Positions 1 to 5,598 of a DNA stretch of 6,289 nt are shown here, piece after piece (the first letter of the stretch is position 1; each line of letters begins with the position of its first letter). Origin of the DNA: Desulfamplus sp. (GTDB lineage: Bacteria; Desulfobacterota; Desulfobacteria; Desulfobacterales; Desulfobacteraceae); the NCBI GenBank assembly GCA_015231395.1, contig JADGBP010000145.1, positions 1 to 6,289 of the forward strand, read 5' to 3'. The notes below the pieces were generated by a model, which was not told the DNA's origin, made no database searches, and was given only the letters and a program-made list of their open reading frames with translations. The translations under genes were made by a program, and so were the position numbers.

Positions 1-2
1 AC

Positions 3-95
3 TGGGAAGAAAATCCGTTACTGCTGGTGGTTGAATGGAAAATGATGCCGGAATTTTCGGCATTTTTCGAGAATCAAGATATTCTGTGTCCATAA
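3..95 (+). CDS. 3' end of an unidentified protein gene (partial, cut by window edge)
   Basis: One plus-strand frame is open from the window edge to a TAA at 93-95; the other two plus frames stop within the first 45 bases. The 30 visible residues begin WEENPLLLVVEWK and end in ILCP. They mix a hydrophobic strand-like stretch (PLLLVV) with aromatic and acidic residues, as in the end of a soluble domain. No family is recognisable from so short a piece. The stop is 75 bp before the telA-like start and no clear promoter lies between, so the two genes may be co-transcribed. The reading is supported only by frame openness and plausible composition. Confidence 0.5.
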   Translation, partial: WEENPLLLVVEWKMMPEFSAFFENQDILCP

Positions 96-121
96 GATGA
101 AGTCCAGTTAATATGTATCGT

Positions 122-165
122 AAAAATTAGAACAAGAGATCGAAAAAATTAGAACAGGAGATCTG
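122..165 (+). repeat. 22-bp tandem duplication in the telA leader
   Basis: Two adjacent 22-bp units (122-143 and 144-165) share AAAAATTAGAACA and then GAGATC. They differ at one base in the middle and at the last bases. A third unit seems to begin with the A-run just before the ATG at 171. The second unit carries the working Shine-Dalgarno (CAGGAG). The first carries the changed form CAAGAG. Confidence 0.8.
156..160 (+). promoter_or_regulatory. Ribosome binding site of the telA-like gene
   Basis: AGGAG sits 10 bases before the ATG at 171, which supports that start. It lies in the second unit of the 22-bp duplication; the matching place in the first unit reads AAGAG. Confidence 0.7.
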
Positions 166-170
166 AAAAA

Positions 171-1358
171 ATGGAATTAATAGTTGCAGACCAGCAAAGT
201 GTGAAACAGGAACTGGGGCTTACGTCTCCCGGCAACATAACGGTTGACCTTGAAAAAAATCCGGCAATTGAAAAACAGGCATCTGAATTTGTTGCATCGG
301 TATTGACTGTTCGTCCTGATGCACCGGATCAACTGAGTCTCAGAGAGAGTAAAATTTTTGCAGTGGAAGCTTTGGGTGCCGAAACCCAGAAAGAGGCTTC
401 CCACAGAAGTGCAATGCTTAGAGAACCCATAAGGACTCTGGCAACTCGGGGAGAAGATGGAGGCGTGGTGGCAACCTCCCTTGTGGAACTCAAAAATACT
501 GTAGAGGAGCTTGATCCCGGCAAATTTGATTTTGAAGCGGGTTGGTTTACACGAACCCTTGGCATGCTTCCCGGAATCGGCACACCTCTTAAAAAATATT
601 TCTCCAGATTTGAATCTTCCCAGACCGTGATTGAAGCCATTATCAGGGCACTTGATGAAGGAAAAAAAGTTCTTGAACGGGATAACATAACTCTTTCTCA
701 GGATCAAAAAGTGATGCGGACACTCACACATAAACTTGAGAGTGTTATTCAGCTTGGCATGCTGATTGATCAGAAGCTGTGTTATGCTCTTGAGCGGGAT
801 ATTCCCACCGAAGATCCAAAAAGGCGGTTTGTGGAAGACGAGCTTCTTTTCCCTCTTCGTCAAAGGATTCAGGATCTCCAGCAGCAGCTTGCCGTGAATC
901 AGCAGGGAGTCATGGCAATTGAGATTATCATCAGAAATAACAAAGAGCTGATTAAAGGGGTTGAAAGAGGCAAAAACGTCACTATAAATGCTTTAAATGT
1001 GGCGGTAACGGTTGCCCTCGCACTGGCAAACCAGAAGATTGTTCTGGATAAAATAGAGGCAGTCAATCAGGTTACAGACAATCTTATCCGTAATACGGCC
1101 AAGCAGCTAAAAACCCAGGGCGTTGCCATTCAGAAGCAGGCTACTCAAGCCACTTTGAATATGGATAGCCTGAAACAGGCTTTTGTGGATATCAATTCAG
1201 CATATGACGATATATCAAGGTTTCGGCAGCAGGCACTTCCGGTTATGGCAAATACAATTCTTGAGATGGATGCTCTGACAAGAAAAGCTGAGGAGTCAAT
1301 CTCCAACATGGAGAAAGGAAACCGCACGGCACCAGAGTTCACTCTTGATATTGTCTAA
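171..1358 (+). CDS. telA: TelA/KlaA-family toxic anion resistance protein
   Basis: This 395-residue protein belongs to the TelA (toxic anion resistance, TelA/KlaA) family, whose members are usually about 350-400 residues, so it looks complete. The family hallmark lies at about residues 235-295: QDLQQQLAVNQQGVMAIEII, then RNNKELIKGVERGKNVTINAL, then VALALANQKIVLDKI. A PGIGTPLKKYF segment (134-144) and a long helical, coiled-coil-like body are also typical. There is no signal peptide or membrane helix, so it should be cytoplasmic or peripheral to the membrane. Members were named from plasmid tellurite resistance and are also linked to envelope-stress and drug tolerance; the molecular activity is not settled. 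No ter-type genes are visible nearby, so a tellurite role here is unproven. An unknown gene lies 75 bp upstream and the next gene converges from the other strand. The ATG at 171 has a good Shine-Dalgarno. Confidence 0.9.
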   Translation: MELIVADQQSVKQELGLTSPGNITVDLEKNPAIEKQASEFVASVLTVRPDAPDQLSLRESKIFAVEALGAETQKEASHRSAMLREPIRTLATRGEDGGVVATSLVELKNTVEELDPGKFDFEAGWFTRTLGMLPGIGTPLKKYFSRFESSQTVIEAIIRALDEGKKVLERDNITLSQDQKVMRTLTHKLESVIQLGMLIDQKLCYALERDIPTEDPKRRFVEDELLFPLRQRIQDLQQQLAVNQQGVMAIEIIIRNNKELIKGVERGKNVTINALNVAVTVALALANQKIVLDKIEAVNQVTDNLIRNTAKQLKTQGVAIQKQATQATLNMDSLKQAFVDINSAYDDISRFRQQALPVMANTILEMDALTRKAEESISNMEKGNRTAPEFTLDIV

Positions 1359-1384
1359 AAACAACTTGTTATCTCAATTTTGAA

Positions 1385-1406
1385 GGGCAACCACAAAGGA
1401 TTGCCC
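1385..1406 (-). repeat. Hairpin core of repeat copy 1
   Basis: GGGCAACC (1385-1392) faces GGATTGCCC (1398-1406). Read as plus-strand RNA the stem has a C/A mismatch. Read as minus-strand RNA that pair becomes a U-G wobble, giving 8 continuous pairs, so the element probably works or arose in the minus orientation. No T-run follows, so it is not a classical terminator. Confidence 0.6.
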
Positions 1407-1492
1407 CTACAGAACTCTTGCCAATTAAATTGTTATCTGAAAAACTATATAGACTTCCAGAAAAAATATTTTGGTATCTCAATTTTTAAGAA

Positions 1493-1514
1493 GGGCAACC
1501 GCAAGGGATTGCCC
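1493..1514 (-). repeat. Hairpin core of repeat copy 2
   Basis: This is the same stem as in copy 1: GGGCAACC at 1493-1500 faces GGATTGCCC at 1506-1514. The stem arms are identical between copies and the changes fall in the loop (GCAAG instead of ACAAA), which suggests selection on, or recent copying of, the stem. As in copy 1, pairing is better on the minus strand. Confidence 0.6.
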
Positions 1515-1560
1515 CTACTTTTGCCAATTTAATTATCTGGAAAACTATAGATATAACTCT

Positions 1561-1582
1561 AAAAGCCTATTCAGGACTTTTT
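1561..1582. terminator. Weak bidirectional terminator-like stem between convergent genes
   Basis: AAAAGCC (1561-1567) pairs with GG-A-CTTTT (1574-1581, one bulged A) around a 6-base loop. The stem is followed by T on the plus strand and, because of the A-run at its start, by T on the minus strand too. It sits between the converging telA-like and 145-residue genes, where a shared terminator is expected. Only three G-C pairs hold the stem, so the call is tentative. Confidence 0.3.
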
Positions 1583-1629
1583 ACGAGACCATCAACTGCC
1601 ATGATGCCTATGACGTATGGGGTATTAAT

Positions 1630-2067
1630 TTACACCATGACATCGTCACCTGAAATGTAAATAATCTCTCCATCAAAGGTTAAAATCGTCCACTCTCCAG
1701 TTTGATCTTGTGCCTTTACAAGGCAGTCAATTATTTTACCATTTTTCAGCACAAGGTTGCATGGATTGCTGTCATTCACGCTGAAGATTTGACTGAATTT
1801 CTTTTCAGCCGCAATTTTTCTGAATTGAGCGGATGCATTCTCAAACCTGACTATCTTGTCAAATTCCACCGGATCAATCTCTTTTATCCGATTCCGAAGT
1901 CCATTGACCATCTCTTTTTTTTCGGCAATCACTCTCACAATTTGCTCCATTTCATCTTTATTTGTTGATGGGATGGAAAAAAGAATCTGTTTCTGGATTT
2001 CCAGATCTGCCTCAATGTAAGTAATTTTTTTTAAAATATCCTGTACTTTTTGACTCATTGTTATCAT
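1630..2067 (-). CDS. Uncharacterised 145-residue protein with coiled coil and small beta-rich C-terminal tail
   Basis: I do not recognise a named family. Residues about 4-90 are charged and helical with heptad-like hydrophobics (VQDILKKITYIEADLEIQKQILF, then EQIVRVIAEKKEMVNGLRNRIKEI), so a coiled coil is likely. Residues about 102-145 look like a compact beta barrel: PCNLVLKNGKIIDCLV, WTILTFDGEIIYISGDDVMV. The strand pattern and the NG and DGE..YI turns resemble Sm-like or SH3-like folds, by eye only. There is no signal peptide or membrane helix. Two nearby ATGs are possible, at 2067 (MITMSQ) and 2058 (MSQ). Neither has a strong Shine-Dalgarno; a GGA lies 11 bases before the inner one. The gene stands alone, converging on the telA-like gene and diverging from hemL. 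Codon pattern and conserved-looking hydrophobic spacing support real coding. Confidence 0.75.
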   Translation of the reverse strand: MITMSQKVQDILKKITYIEADLEIQKQILFSIPSTNKDEMEQIVRVIAEKKEMVNGLRNRIKEIDPVEFDKIVRFENASAQFRKIAAEKKFSQIFSVNDSNPCNLVLKNGKIIDCLVKAQDQTGEWTILTFDGEIIYISGDDVMV

Positions 2068-2161
2068 TATCCATTGGATTGTTTAAATCATTCATAAGAA
2101 TAGTGCAGGAAACCGCTATCCCTTCAGGGTAGGGGTTGTTGACTATAATTGACCTAATCGA

Positions 2162-2200
2162 CTACTTTCTCGAAGTTCTGGAAACTGCTTTTTTATGCAC
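2162..2200 (-). CDS. Possible 12-residue leader peptide or gene remnant
   Basis: On the minus strand GGAGGTGA (2210-2203) is an unusually full Shine-Dalgarno match, better than that of any large gene here. Five bases after its GGAGG a GTG at 2200 opens a frame of 12 codons ending in TAG (2164-2162): MHKKAVSRTSRK if GTG is read as Met. It lies about 95 bp before the start of the 145-residue gene on the same strand. It could be a leader peptide, the surviving start of a lost gene, or chance. The peptide is strongly basic and has no run of one amino acid that would suggest classical attenuation. Confidence 0.25.
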   Translation of the reverse strand: MHKKAVSRTSRK

Positions 2201-2213
2201 CGTCACCTCCAAA

Positions 2214-2233
2214 GTGAATATTTTCGCATTCAC
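2214..2233. repeat. Inverted repeat, 6-bp arms
   Basis: GTGAAT (2214-2219) and ATTCAC (2228-2233) face each other across 8 AT-rich bases. It lies immediately upstream of the minus-strand Shine-Dalgarno at 2210-2203, where a regulator site could act. It may be chance in AT-rich DNA. Confidence 0.3.
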
Positions 2234-2281
2234 ACATATCATTTTTAATCAGTTATTTAAAGAATTTAATATCAATTTAGA

Positions 2282-2310
2282 TTGACCTTGAAGATGGTGT
2301 CTGATAAATT
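2282..2310 (+). promoter_or_regulatory. Candidate sigma-70-type promoter for hemL-mpl
   Basis: TTGACC (2282-2287) matches the -35 consensus at five of six places. TAAATT (2305-2310) matches the -10 consensus at four of six. The spacing is 17 bp. Transcription would start near 2317, about 70 bases before the hemL ATG. Confidence 0.3.
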
Positions 2311-2324
2311 CTTGAATTTACACT

Positions 2325-2339
2325 TTGCTCAATGAGCAA
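2325..2339. promoter_or_regulatory. Perfect 15-bp palindrome (TTGCTCAATGAGCAA), possible operator
   Basis: Two 7-bp arms, TTGCTCA and TGAGCAA, are exact inverted repeats about a single central base. The site lies in the hemL leader, just downstream of the candidate promoter and 46 bp before the ATG. That placement would let a dimeric repressor block hemL-mpl transcription. It does not match the FNR/CRP type or another consensus that I can name. Confidence 0.4.
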
Positions 2340-2371
2340 CATTAAACAGCTTTACTGAATCACTCAATTGC

Positions 2372-2376
2372 AAGGA
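2372..2376 (+). promoter_or_regulatory. Ribosome binding site of hemL (decides the start)
   Basis: AAGGA lies 9 bases before the ATG at 2386. An upstream in-frame TTG at 2368 would place this site inside the coding region and has no site of its own, so the ATG is preferred. Confidence 0.75.
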
Positions 2377-2385
2377 TGGGCTGGT

Positions 2386-3672
2386 ATGAACAATTCAAAA
2401 TCACAGATGTTTTTTGAAGATGCGGCTGCCGTTATACCCGGTGGTGTAAACTCTCCTGTCAGGGCGTGCGGCTCAGTTGGAGGCAAACCTCTTTTTATTG
2501 AAAAAGCAGATGGCAGCAAGATTTTTGATGTCGATGGCAACGTTTACATTGACTATGTGGGTTCATGGGGTCCAATGATTTTAGGGCACCGCCACCCGTC
2601 AGTGATCTCTGCTCTGGAAAGAGCACTTAAAAACGGCACAAGCTTTGGAGCACCTACGCCTCTTGAAACTGAACTTGCAAGACTGATCATTGAATTTATC
2701 CCTTCGGTCGAGATGGTCAGGATGGTCAATTCAGGCACTGAAGCAACCATGAGTGCGTTACGTCTTGCAAGAGGGTTTACAGGTCGAGATATAATCATAA
2801 AATTTGACGGATGCTATCACGGTCATGCTGATACCCTGCTTGTGGCAGCGGGTTCAGGGGTTGCGACTCTTGGAATTCCGGGAAGTCCTGGCGTGCCAGA
2901 ATCTGTTATTAAAAACACACTCTCCATTCAATATAATAATATAGATTCATTTGCCGATGTCATGAAAAAAATGGGAGACAAGGTTGCGGCAGTTATTGTG
3001 GAACCTGTTGCCGGTAACATGGGTATGGTTATGCCAGTTGCAGGATTTCACGAAACACTTAGGGAGCTTACATCAAAATATGGGGCTCTGCTTATCTTTG
3101 ACGAAGTGATGACAGGCTTTAGGGTTGATAAAAAATCTGCCCAAGGGCTGTTCAACATTACTCCTGATCTGTCATGCTTTGGCAAAATTATCGGCGGAGG
3201 ACTTCCTGTTGGTGCATATGGTGGCAGAAAAGATATTATGAATCACATTGCCCCTGCAGGACCTATCTATCAGGCTGGCACGCTTTCCGGAAATCCGCTT
3301 GCCATGGCTGCCGGCATTGCAACACTCACAGAATTGAAAAAGCCAGGATTCTATGAATCTTTAGAGGCAAAAACATCAAAACTTGTTGATGGTTTAAAAA
3401 ATGCAGCTCAGATGGCAAATATTGATGTTTGCACCTGTTGCAAAGGCTCCATGGCCGGTATTTTTTTCACTAAGGGGCCGGTGAATAATTTTGATGATGC
3501 TAAAAAGAGTAATCTTGAGCGATTTGGAACATTCTATAGAGAGATGAGAAACAGAGGCATTTATCTGGCACCTTCTCAGTTTGAGGCTCTTTTTGTCTCG
3601 GCAGCACACAGTGATGATGATATTGAAATGACTGTCAATATAGCGGCGGAGGTTATGAAAGATCTTGTCTGA
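2386..3672 (+). CDS. hemL: Glutamate-1-semialdehyde 2,1-aminomutase
   Basis: This PLP enzyme converts glutamate-1-semialdehyde to 5-aminolevulinate, the last step of the C5 route to heme and other tetrapyrroles, in the cytoplasm as a dimer. From the ATG at 2386 it has 428 residues, about the usual 426-430. Visible marks are [10 protein letters not shown] near the N-terminus (about 18-27), [16 protein letters not shown] (115-130), GCYHGHAD (142-149), the gating-loop region [16 protein letters not shown] (156-171), FDEVMTGFR (238-246) with the PLP-pyridine Asp, and [16 protein letters not shown] (265-280) with Lys267 as the Schiff-base lysine. [16 protein letters not shown] (295-310) is also intact, so every expected catalytic block is present. 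It presumably acts with HemA (glutamyl-tRNA reductase), which is not in this window. Its last 8 bases overlap mpl. Confidence 0.97.
   Translation: MNNSKSQMFFEDAAAVIPGGVNSPVRACGSVGGKPLFIEKADGSKIFDVDGNVYIDYVGSWGPMILGHRHPSVISALERALKNGTSFGAPTPLETELARLIIEFIPSVEMVRMVNSGTEATMSALRLARGFTGRDIIIKFDGCYHGHADTLLVAAGSGVATLGIPGSPGVPESVIKNTLSIQYNNIDSFADVMKKMGDKVAAVIVEPVAGNMGMVMPVAGFHETLRELTSKYGALLIFDEVMTGFRVDKKSAQGLFNITPDLSCFGKIIGGGLPVGAYGGRKDIMNHIAPAGPIYQAGTLSGNPLAMAAGIATLTELKKPGFYESLEAKTSKLVDGLKNAAQMANIDVCTCCKGSMAGIFFTKGPVNNFDDAKKSNLERFGTFYREMRNRGIYLAPSQFEALFVSAAHSDDDIEMTVNIAAEVMKDLV
3648..3652 (+). promoter_or_regulatory. Likely ribosome binding site of mpl, inside hemL
   Basis: GGAGG lies within the last codons of hemL, 12 bases before the TTG at 3665. 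The spacing is long. Together with the rare start codon and the overlap, this suggests that mpl is read mainly by ribosomes finishing hemL. Confidence 0.45.
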
Positions 3673-5149
3673 TATAGATTTAAAGCATAATTTTATTCCA
3701 TCGGATGTCCGAAAAATTCATATGATTGCCGCATGTGGTACAGGTATGGGGGCGTTGGCTTGCATTCTACAGGATCTCGGGTTTCAGGTTACTGGCTCAG
3801 ATCACAACATATATCCTCCTATGAGTGATTTTCTTATGGAAAAGGGAATCAGGTTGTTTAAAGGGTTTTCCCCTTCAAATATTTCCAATATTGAACATAC
3901 GCCTGATCTTGTTGTTATAGGCAACGCAGTCACAAGGGAAAACGTTGAAGCCGTAGCAGTAATGGAAAATAATATTCCCTACTGCTCAATGCCTCAGGCT
4001 CTAAACCATTTTGTTGCTTTGAACAAAAAGATATTGCTCATTACAGGTACCCACGGAAAAACAACCACAGCATCAATTCTTGCCCATGTTCTTAATGAGG
4101 CAGGTCTTGATCCATCGTTTATGATTGGAGGCATTGTCAAAGGCTTTCAAAGTAACTATCGCCTTGGAAAGGGTGATTACATGGTGATTGAGGGAGATGA
4201 GTATGATACAGCTTTTTTTGACAAAGGGCCAAAATTCATGCATTATTCTCCATTTGCCGCAGTGATTACCAGCGTGGAGTTTGATCATGCCGATATTTTC
4301 AGGGATATTGACCATATCAAAGATGCATTCAGACAATTTATTGCAAAAATTCCAGGCGAGAGCCTTATTGTGGCTTCAGGCGAGGATGTTAATCTGAGAG
4401 AAATTATTGGTTCTGCTGTTTGTGATGTTGAATATTATGGAAAAACTTCTGATGAATACGATTTAAGTGGTGCGGTTGAATCCAGTGGAATGATTCCTTA
4501 TGATTGGTCATGCAGTAACATGAAGATAGAACATGGACATACCGTCTTTTCAGTTAAAAAGCCTTCTGGTGATATTACCAAGGTGGAGACACCCTTGATG
4601 GGCAGGCACAACGTAATGAATATGCTTGCTGTTTATGGTGTTGCAAAGCGAGTGGGTATTTCTGATGATATTATATTAAAAGCTCTCAAGTCATTTGCTG
4701 GCGTCAGAAGAAGGCAAGATATTCGTGGCGTTAAGCGAGGGATCACGGTGATGGACGATTTTGCCCATCACCCATCTGCTGTCAGAGAGACCATTTCTGG
4801 AGTAAAACCTTTTTTTTCAAAAGGCAGGCTCATCGCCGTATTTGAACCCAGAACCAACTCCAGTATGAGGGATATTTTCCAGAACGACTATCCCAAAGCC
4901 TTTGATGGTGCGGATATTGTCTGTATCAGAAAACCTTCCATGTTGTCCAAAGTTCCTGAACAGCATAGGCTTTGTGCGGAAAAACTTGTTTCTGATATTG
5001 TTCAAAGAGGTATCCGTGGACTTTATTTTGATAATACAGACGAGATTATTGAGTTTGTCACCCAAGAATCAAAATCCGGTGATCTACTGCTGATAATGTC
5101 AAATGGAGGCTTTGACAATATTCACCAGAGAATCCTTGAGCGTCTATAA
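3665..5149 (+). CDS. mpl: UDP-N-acetylmuramate:L-alanyl-gamma-D-glutamyl-meso-diaminopimelate ligase
   Basis: Mpl joins the recycled tripeptide L-Ala-D-Glu-meso-Dap to UDP-MurNAc using ATP, returning wall fragments to peptidoglycan synthesis in the cytoplasm. It belongs to the Mur ligase family. Domain 1 begins [16 protein letters not shown] (17-32), the dinucleotide-like loop for UDP-MurNAc. The ATP P-loop is [10 protein letters not shown] (128-137). [19 protein letters not shown] (176-194) is the block that marks Mpl rather than MurC, followed by EFDHADIF (205-212), [10 protein letters not shown] (313-322), RRRQDIRG (348-355), [10 protein letters not shown] (364-373) and FEPRTNSS (393-400). 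At 494 residues it is somewhat longer than the usual 450-460, partly from about 17 extra residues before domain 1. The TTG at 3665 is chosen because the next in-frame ATG (3722) would cut into the first beta strand. The gene overlaps hemL by 8 bp, implying translational coupling. Confidence 0.94.
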   Translation: MSDIDLKHNFIPSDVRKIHMIAACGTGMGALACILQDLGFQVTGSDHNIYPPMSDFLMEKGIRLFKGFSPSNISNIEHTPDLVVIGNAVTRENVEAVAVMENNIPYCSMPQALNHFVALNKKILLITGTHGKTTTASILAHVLNEAGLDPSFMIGGIVKGFQSNYRLGKGDYMVIEGDEYDTAFFDKGPKFMHYSPFAAVITSVEFDHADIFRDIDHIKDAFRQFIAKIPGESLIVASGEDVNLREIIGSAVCDVEYYGKTSDEYDLSGAVESSGMIPYDWSCSNMKIEHGHTVFSVKKPSGDITKVETPLMGRHNVMNMLAVYGVAKRVGISDDIILKALKSFAGVRRRQDIRGVKRGITVMDDFAHHPSAVRETISGVKPFFSKGRLIAVFEPRTNSSMRDIFQNDYPKAFDGADIVCIRKPSMLSKVPEQHRLCAEKLVSDIVQRGIRGLYFDNTDEIIEFVTQESKSGDLLLIMSNGGFDNIHQRILERL

Positions 5150-5151
5150 GT

Positions 5152-5175
5152 TTTATCAATCTGCGGACTGATAAA
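5152..5175 (+). terminator. Stem-loop just after mpl (possible weak terminator)
   Basis: TTTATCA (5152-5158) pairs with TGATAAA (5169-5175). Inside, TC/GA can pair across a TGCG loop after one mismatch. The stem is AT-rich and has no T-run after it, so it may only mark a 3' end or slow decay of the hemL-mpl message. Confidence 0.3.
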
Positions 5176-5233
5176 TAGTGTCAGAACGAAAACCTCTAAT
5201 CTTTTGATTTCACATTTTTACCGTGACAACACA

Positions 5234-5275
5234 TTGTGGTTTTTATGGTTCGGGGTGGTTGGAATCGAGCCACAA
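5234..5275 (+). other. Larger stem-loop in the gap before the membrane-protein gene
   Basis: TTGTGGTT (5234-5241) pairs with AGCCACAA (5268-5275), 8 bp with one G-T pair, enclosing 26 bases rich in G and T. An alternative inner stem, GGTTCG with CGAGCC, competes for the right arm. Mutually exclusive pairings can mark a regulatory leader, but no known riboswitch core is visible and there is no coding frame here. Confidence 0.25.
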
Positions 5276-5334
5276 CTTTAGTATCTTAATAGTGGAGATA
5301 AAGCAGGATTCGTGAACCGCTCCTGTAATTTGGA

Positions 5335-5592
5335 ATGAAAAAAAAAATATTGTTTAGATTTGTGCTTATTGGAGCATTACACACTTTTCTTTATATGTGG
5401 TTAGTTCCTTTTGTCATTTATCCAAAATTCGGGCACAATGGATTTCTGCTGACTGTAGTAGTTGCCGTAATTATATCTTTGTCAATTCTGGTGACGTTAT
5501 TTTTTGGAAAAAAAAGAGAGGAGCACTGTGATTTAGATATGGAATCAGATACGAAATCAGATACTAAAAAACATAAATCAGGGAAAATATAA
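5335..5592 (+). CDS. Small two-helix inner-membrane protein with charged repetitive tail
   Basis: This is an 85-residue protein of no family I recognise. Basic MKKK leads into a first hydrophobic helix (about 6-28, with FRFVLIGALHTFLYMWLVPF). A short PKFGHNG turn follows, then a second helix (about 37-57, FLLTVVVAVIISLSILVTLF). The GKKREEH boundary and tail after it suggest both ends are cytoplasmic. The tail (65-85) has a small repeat, SDT-K-SDT-K, and ends basic. The ATG at 5335 is the first possible start, since an in-frame TAA sits at 5326-5328. It has no good Shine-Dalgarno: GGA lies immediately before the ATG and AGGA is 26 bases away. Expression may be low, or leader structure may matter. 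The stop is 6 bp before the hemerythrin-domain gene, so the two are very likely one operon. Confidence 0.7.
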   Translation: MKKKILFRFVLIGALHTFLYMWLVPFVIYPKFGHNGFLLTVVVAVIISLSILVTLFFGKKREEHCDLDMESDTKSDTKKHKSGKI

Positions 5593-5598
5593 AATATT

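Larger units (their letters stand above)
1370..1553. repeat. Tandem pair of hairpin-bearing intergenic repeats (about 105-bp period)
   Basis: Two diverged copies of one unit lie head to tail: copy 1 at about 1370-1452 and copy 2 at about 1475-1553. In order, both contain TATCTCAATTTT, an AAGGGCAACC...GGATTGCCCCTAC hairpin core, TTGCCAATT and TATCTG followed by AAAACTATA. Copy 2 has small indels: it gains a few bases before the core and lacks several after it. TATCT recurs at the left edge and near the right part of each copy. On the minus strand the core begins GTAGGGGC, like dispersed palindromic intergenic repeats of many bacterial genomes. No open frame in the unit looks coding. Confidence 0.85.
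2068..2385. other. Divergent intergenic region between the 145-residue gene and hemL
   Basis: This gap of about 318 bp, rich in A and T, must hold the promoters for both divergent genes. From left to right it shows a small stem at about 2116-2133 (CTA-T-CCCT, TC, AGGG-TAG), two TTGAC motifs 10 bp apart (2139 and 2149), a minus-strand Shine-Dalgarno with a 12-codon frame (2210-2162), an inverted repeat (2214-2233), a candidate hemL promoter (2282-2310) and a 15-bp palindrome (2325-2339). I found no convincing sigma-70 promoter for the minus-strand gene. Confidence 0.6.

Noticed and set aside
177..863. Long open frame (228 codons) on the minus strand
   Set aside because: It lies wholly antisense to the conserved telA-like gene, and its translation is rich in Cys, Phe and His with no domain pattern. 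It is a shadow of the real gene.
1370..1553. CRISPR-like array
   Set aside because: There are only two copies, diverged, with a 105-bp period and an internal hairpin. No regular spacers or cas genes are present.
1471..1653. 60-codon plus-strand frame between the convergent genes
   Set aside because: It runs through the duplicated hairpin repeat, has no ribosome binding site and gives no protein-like pattern.
1999..2092. Overlapping minus-strand ATG frame (MNDLNNPMDNDNNESK...) crossing the start of the 145-residue gene, as a frameshifted N-terminus
   Set aside because: The frame stops after 27 codons, has no Shine-Dalgarno, and the main frame already starts naturally. An A8 run makes slippage conceivable, but no sequence feature calls for it.
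2139..2154. Two TTGAC motifs 10 bp apart as -35 boxes or a direct-repeat operator
   Set aside because: The only good -10 (TATAAT, 2144-2149) overlaps the first motif, and nothing suitable lies 16-18 bp beyond the second. Too little to annotate as a promoter.
2368..2385. Upstream TTG start for hemL, adding six residues
   Set aside because: It would swallow the AAGGA site at 2372-2376. The ATG at 2386 has ideal spacing and gives the usual family length.
5246..5275. tRNA-like T-arm (GGTTGGAATCGAGCC)
   Set aside because: The spacing and stem do not form a T-arm, and no acceptor, D or anticodon arm can be built around it.
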